This document shows, in pieces, positions 61,944-64,000 of a DNA stretch of 64,000 bases; positions within the stretch are counted from its first letter, which is position 1, and each line of letters starts with the position of its first letter. Below the pieces are notes generated by a model, which was given only the letters and a program-made list of their open reading frames with translations, searched no databases and was not told the origin of the DNA. Origin of the DNA: Simkaniaceae bacterium. Lineage in GTDB: Bacteria > Chlamydiota > Chlamydiia > Chlamydiales > JACRBE01. The stretch is taken from positions 85,368 through 149,367 of the forward strand of contig JALEGI010000002.1 in NCBI GenBank assembly GCA_022763045.1, read 5' to 3'. The translations under genes and the position numbers were made by a program.

Positions 61944-62301
61944 TGATCTCCTCACAAATTTTGAGCCAAGAGCACCCGTCACACGTCTTTCGCATCAGAG
62001 CAATTGAGAAGTGCTTTTCGATTTTAGCCCTCGCCTCCTTCCAAAAGATAGGGCCTTTCCCAAATCCAAATGCCTCCTCGTGGCGCCTATCAAGCGTGCG
62101 AATACGCGCCTCACTTTGACACATTCCACCGCGGCGATGCGGGCAAGGTGCGCAAATCGAATCAGAGCTGTTTACAATTTCTATTGGCTCTTTTTCGAGT
62201 CTTTGAATGACCTGCTGATAGTTTGTGATAAAAGAGGGAGAGTAGCCTTTGCCACGGAAATTATAGGTACATAGGAAATGATGTGGACGGAACCGTATCA
62301 T
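61930..62301 (-). CDS. DUF1284 cysteine-rich protein
   Basis: The 123-residue protein matches DUF1284: RFRPHHFLCTYNFRGKGYS at the start, the paired-cysteine motif CAPCPHRRGGMC (about 51-62), and CDGCSWLKICEE at the end (about 107-118). The six conserved cysteines and HH pair suggest a metal or Fe-S site, but the function of the family is unknown to me. It is first in the bioYMN operon here, which hints at a link to biotin or to an S-component. The association may be coincidental. Confidence 0.8.
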   Translation of the reverse strand: MIRFRPHHFLCTYNFRGKGYSPSFITNYQQVIQRLEKEPIEIVNSSDSICAPCPHRRGGMCQSEARIRTLDRRHEEAFGFGKGPIFWKEARAKIEKHFSIALMRKTCDGCSWLKICEEINENA

Positions 62302-62377
62302 GCTAAAAGTATGATTTGGATGAGCTAAAATGTCAACCTTTGCACGATCTTCAATATCTATTCGGCTTCGAAAAGTT

Positions 62378-62430
62378 AGCTTGTAAAGCCGCTTTACAAG
62401 CTAACTTTTTGTCTCTGTAAAGCCAGGAAT
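62378..62430 (+). repeat. Composite A+B repeat between divergent genes
   Basis: A perfect extended palindrome (62378-62402) is followed by TAACTTTTTGTC and CTGTAAAGCCAGGAAT. This is the cleanest plus-strand example. It lies in the 214-base gap between DUF1284 and the next orphan gene. I see nothing else in that gap except an AT-rich leader near its end. Confidence 0.94.
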
Positions 62431-62515
62431 AGCCTTGCATATTCAATTCAATAAATGCGTTGAACTAATTCATTGAAAACGATTACAGGTAAGCAAATAC
62501 GGAGGAAAGGTGTAG

Positions 62516-63322
62516 ATGGAAGTAAAAGGTTCTGGTAATAGTAATTTTAGCTCAGATTCAACCCCAGTAAACATAGCTCCAATCGAGGAGCTGCAGAATT
62601 GGATTCTAAAGGACTCACCTGGCTTCGGAGTGACCTATTTGTCTCTGTTTCAGAACCTAATGCAAACGCCTGTTCCAAACCCGATGGTTGTAGGTGCGAT
62701 GGAAGAGTTTACTCAATTGCCTAAACCATCATTTTTGAATGTCTCAAACAATAACCTAACTGGACAGCAGGGATTAGCAGGAGGATTTTACAATCTTTTG
62801 CAGGGAATTGCTCACGTTGTGCTATCTCTAAATACGCTTGTGCAAGACAAAGTTCTTTCAAACACACCTCCAGCAAAGGGGGCACCTCCGAATGGTTATG
62901 AAATTTTAATTAACACGCTCAACACCTTCAATATGGTAGGTGCAAATCCTTTACTCGACTTTTACAACAATTGTATCAATGACACTTATTCGGTTGATGG
63001 AGAGCTCTATCGGACTTATTTGGGTTTGGGTATAACAAAGCCTTCTGACTGTTCATATCAAAATATGGTTCCAAACCAGGGGAATTGGCAAAGTCAAGAG
63101 ACGTGTTTAAAGTCTATCTTGAATTCTAATGATGGTATAAGTGTGCAAGATGCCGATCCTGCACGTCTTATTTATGAAAGCATGGGAAGTATTAGTAATA
63201 TATATAACAGCAAAATTCTGGGTGGTAAGATTGACTCAGATCCTAATGTCCAGGGCCTTTTAAACAATATTGGTTCAGTAATATATAATGCCCAGGAAAT
63301 GATGACTTGCTCTGGATGGTGA
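62516..63322 (+). CDS. Unknown Asn-rich protein, 268 residues
   Basis: I do not recognise this protein. It has no signal peptide and no clear membrane helix. It is rich in Asn, Ser, Gly and Leu and low in charge (NNNLTGQQGLAGGFYNLLQGIAH; GLLNNIGSVIYNAQEMM), like the protein at 26282, with which it shares general composition and a strong GGAGGAAAG ribosome-binding site. A few cysteines occur near the C-terminus. They may be two members of an expanded, poorly conserved family. Secretion by a non-Sec route is a speculation. Confidence 0.65.
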   Translation: MEVKGSGNSNFSSDSTPVNIAPIEELQNWILKDSPGFGVTYLSLFQNLMQTPVPNPMVVGAMEEFTQLPKPSFLNVSNNNLTGQQGLAGGFYNLLQGIAHVVLSLNTLVQDKVLSNTPPAKGAPPNGYEILINTLNTFNMVGANPLLDFYNNCINDTYSVDGELYRTYLGLGITKPSDCSYQNMVPNQGNWQSQETCLKSILNSNDGISVQDADPARLIYESMGSISNIYNSKILGGKIDSDPNVQGLLNNIGSVIYNAQEMMTCSGW

Positions 63323-63380
63323 ACAATTCTCAATGAATCGGTGGGTGGCGCGCGCTATCTGGGCAAAACATTACTTTTAA

Positions 63381-63412
63381 AGCTAACTTTTTGTCTCTGT
63401 AAAGCCAGGAAT
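63381..63412 (+). repeat. B module with remnant of A
   Basis: AGCTAACTTTTTG and CTGTAAAGCCAGGAA are intact, but only the last bases of the palindrome (TTAAAGCT) remain before them. It lies between convergent genes. Confidence 0.9.
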
Positions 63413-63413
63413 T

Positions 63414-64000
63414 TTAGGCCTTTTCTGCAACTGGTTCGAGCTCTTTGTCAACAACTGCAGCGGCACACGAGTCGGAATAGACGTTGAGGGCAGTCTCCAC
63501 CATGTCGATAATGGTGTAGACCGGCAAGATAATCCCCATCAACTCAAGGGGAACGCCCATCCCAATGAGAAAAGAGGTGGTCAGAAAGTAGCACCCCATG
63601 GGAACGCCCGCATTGCCTATTGCTGCAAGTGTCGAGAGGAAGATCCAGCCAACGAGCTCAAAGGCGGTAAAGTGCATGCCTGCGCTCATTGAGACAAAAA
63701 GTGTCGTGATCAGAATGAAGGCGGCGCACCCATTCATGTTGATGATAGAGCACAGCGGGAGGGCAAATTTTGAGGTGCGCGGTGAGATCCCAGCGCGCTT
63801 TTCCGCACATGAGATGGTGAGGGGGAGTGTGGCATTAGAGGATTTGGTAAAAAAGGCCATCGATACAGCGGGTAGCATCGCTCGGAAGTGGCGCGTGGGC
63901 GAGATGCCCTTCATTTTAAGCAGTAGGGGTAAAACGACAAAGCCCTGAATCAGGTTGGCTCCAATAACACAAACGGCGTAGAGGACAATGGAGTGAAGCA
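63414..64000 (-). CDS. Dicarboxylate/amino-acid:cation symporter, C-terminal part
   Basis: This is the end of a DAACS-family (GltP/DctA-like) sodium- or proton-coupled symporter. The visible about 195 residues include MPAVSMAFFTKSSNATLPLT (the serine-rich re-entrant loop region), INMNGCAAFILI (transmembrane segment 7 motif) and AGVPMGCYFLTTSFLIGMG (re-entrant loop 2). The frame continues past the window end with LYAVCVIGANLIQGF, so the start is missing. Chlamydiae import glutamate or dicarboxylates with such carriers. The exact substrate cannot be told from this part. Confidence 0.9.
   Translation of the reverse strand, partial: LHSIVLYAVCVIGANLIQGFVVLPLLLKMKGISPTRHFRAMLPAVSMAFFTKSSNATLPLTISCAEKRAGISPRTSKFALPLCSIINMNGCAAFILITTLFVSMSAGMHFTAFELVGWIFLSTLAAIGNAGVPMGCYFLTTSFLIGMGVPLELMGIILPVYTIIDMVETALNVYSDSCAAAVVDKELEPVAEKA

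Overview
The window comes from a Chlamydiota bacterium outside the classical Chlamydiaceae (a Simkania-, Waddlia- or Parachlamydia-like organism; I cannot fix the genus). Three things point there. Topoisomerase I carries a C-terminal SWIB domain, a chlamydial hallmark. The order sohB-polA-coaE-rho is the one I recall from Chlamydia trachomatis. An RsbU-type phosphatase lies near enolase. The single tRNA has no encoded CCA, and a CCA-adding enzyme is present.

Layout. 1-15366 is a surface-polysaccharide locus. It holds the end of CDP-glucose 4,6-dehydratase, RfbH, a Wzx-like flippase, a split transketolase, a GNAT/sugar-aminotransferase fusion, GT2, GT90, GT9 and GT4 transferases, ManC and an O-antigen polymerase/ligase-like protein. 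It also carries a pentein-fold hydrolase and a putative 2OG-Fe(II) oxygenase. topA (15356-17857) follows. 17971-33049 is a dense block of glycosyltransferases, nearly all with a Sec signal, lipobox or N-terminal membrane anchor. It includes five related GT2 proteins, two GT32 proteins and a GT6 protein that closely resembles the vertebrate ABO transferases. uvrD/pcrA sits inside this block. 33116-48710 is mainly housekeeping: a NamZ-like muramidase, groES-groEL, tRNA-Arg(ACG), an MBL hydrolase, peroxiredoxin, enolase, rsgA, an SpoU methyltransferase, rsbU and cca, with several orphan genes between them. 49280-53397 returns to exported sugar enzymes: a Gmd with a signal peptide, an FkbM-like methyltransferase and a GT25. 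The rest is rho-coaE-polA-sohB, bioY-bioM-bioN with a DUF1284 gene, an orphan gene and the end of a dicarboxylate symporter.

Two systems stand out. First, many sugar-modifying enzymes, including a nucleotide-sugar dehydratase, carry export signals. This suggests glycan synthesis outside the bacterial cytoplasm, perhaps using host nucleotide sugars. Second, a short motif, TGTAAAGCC, is scattered through the window. It occurs singly inside genes, mostly on the sense strand, and as a near-perfect inverted pair at gene ends, often followed by a T-run and a second single copy. That layout recalls DNA-uptake sequences of naturally competent bacteria, or alternatively a REP-like mobile palindrome.
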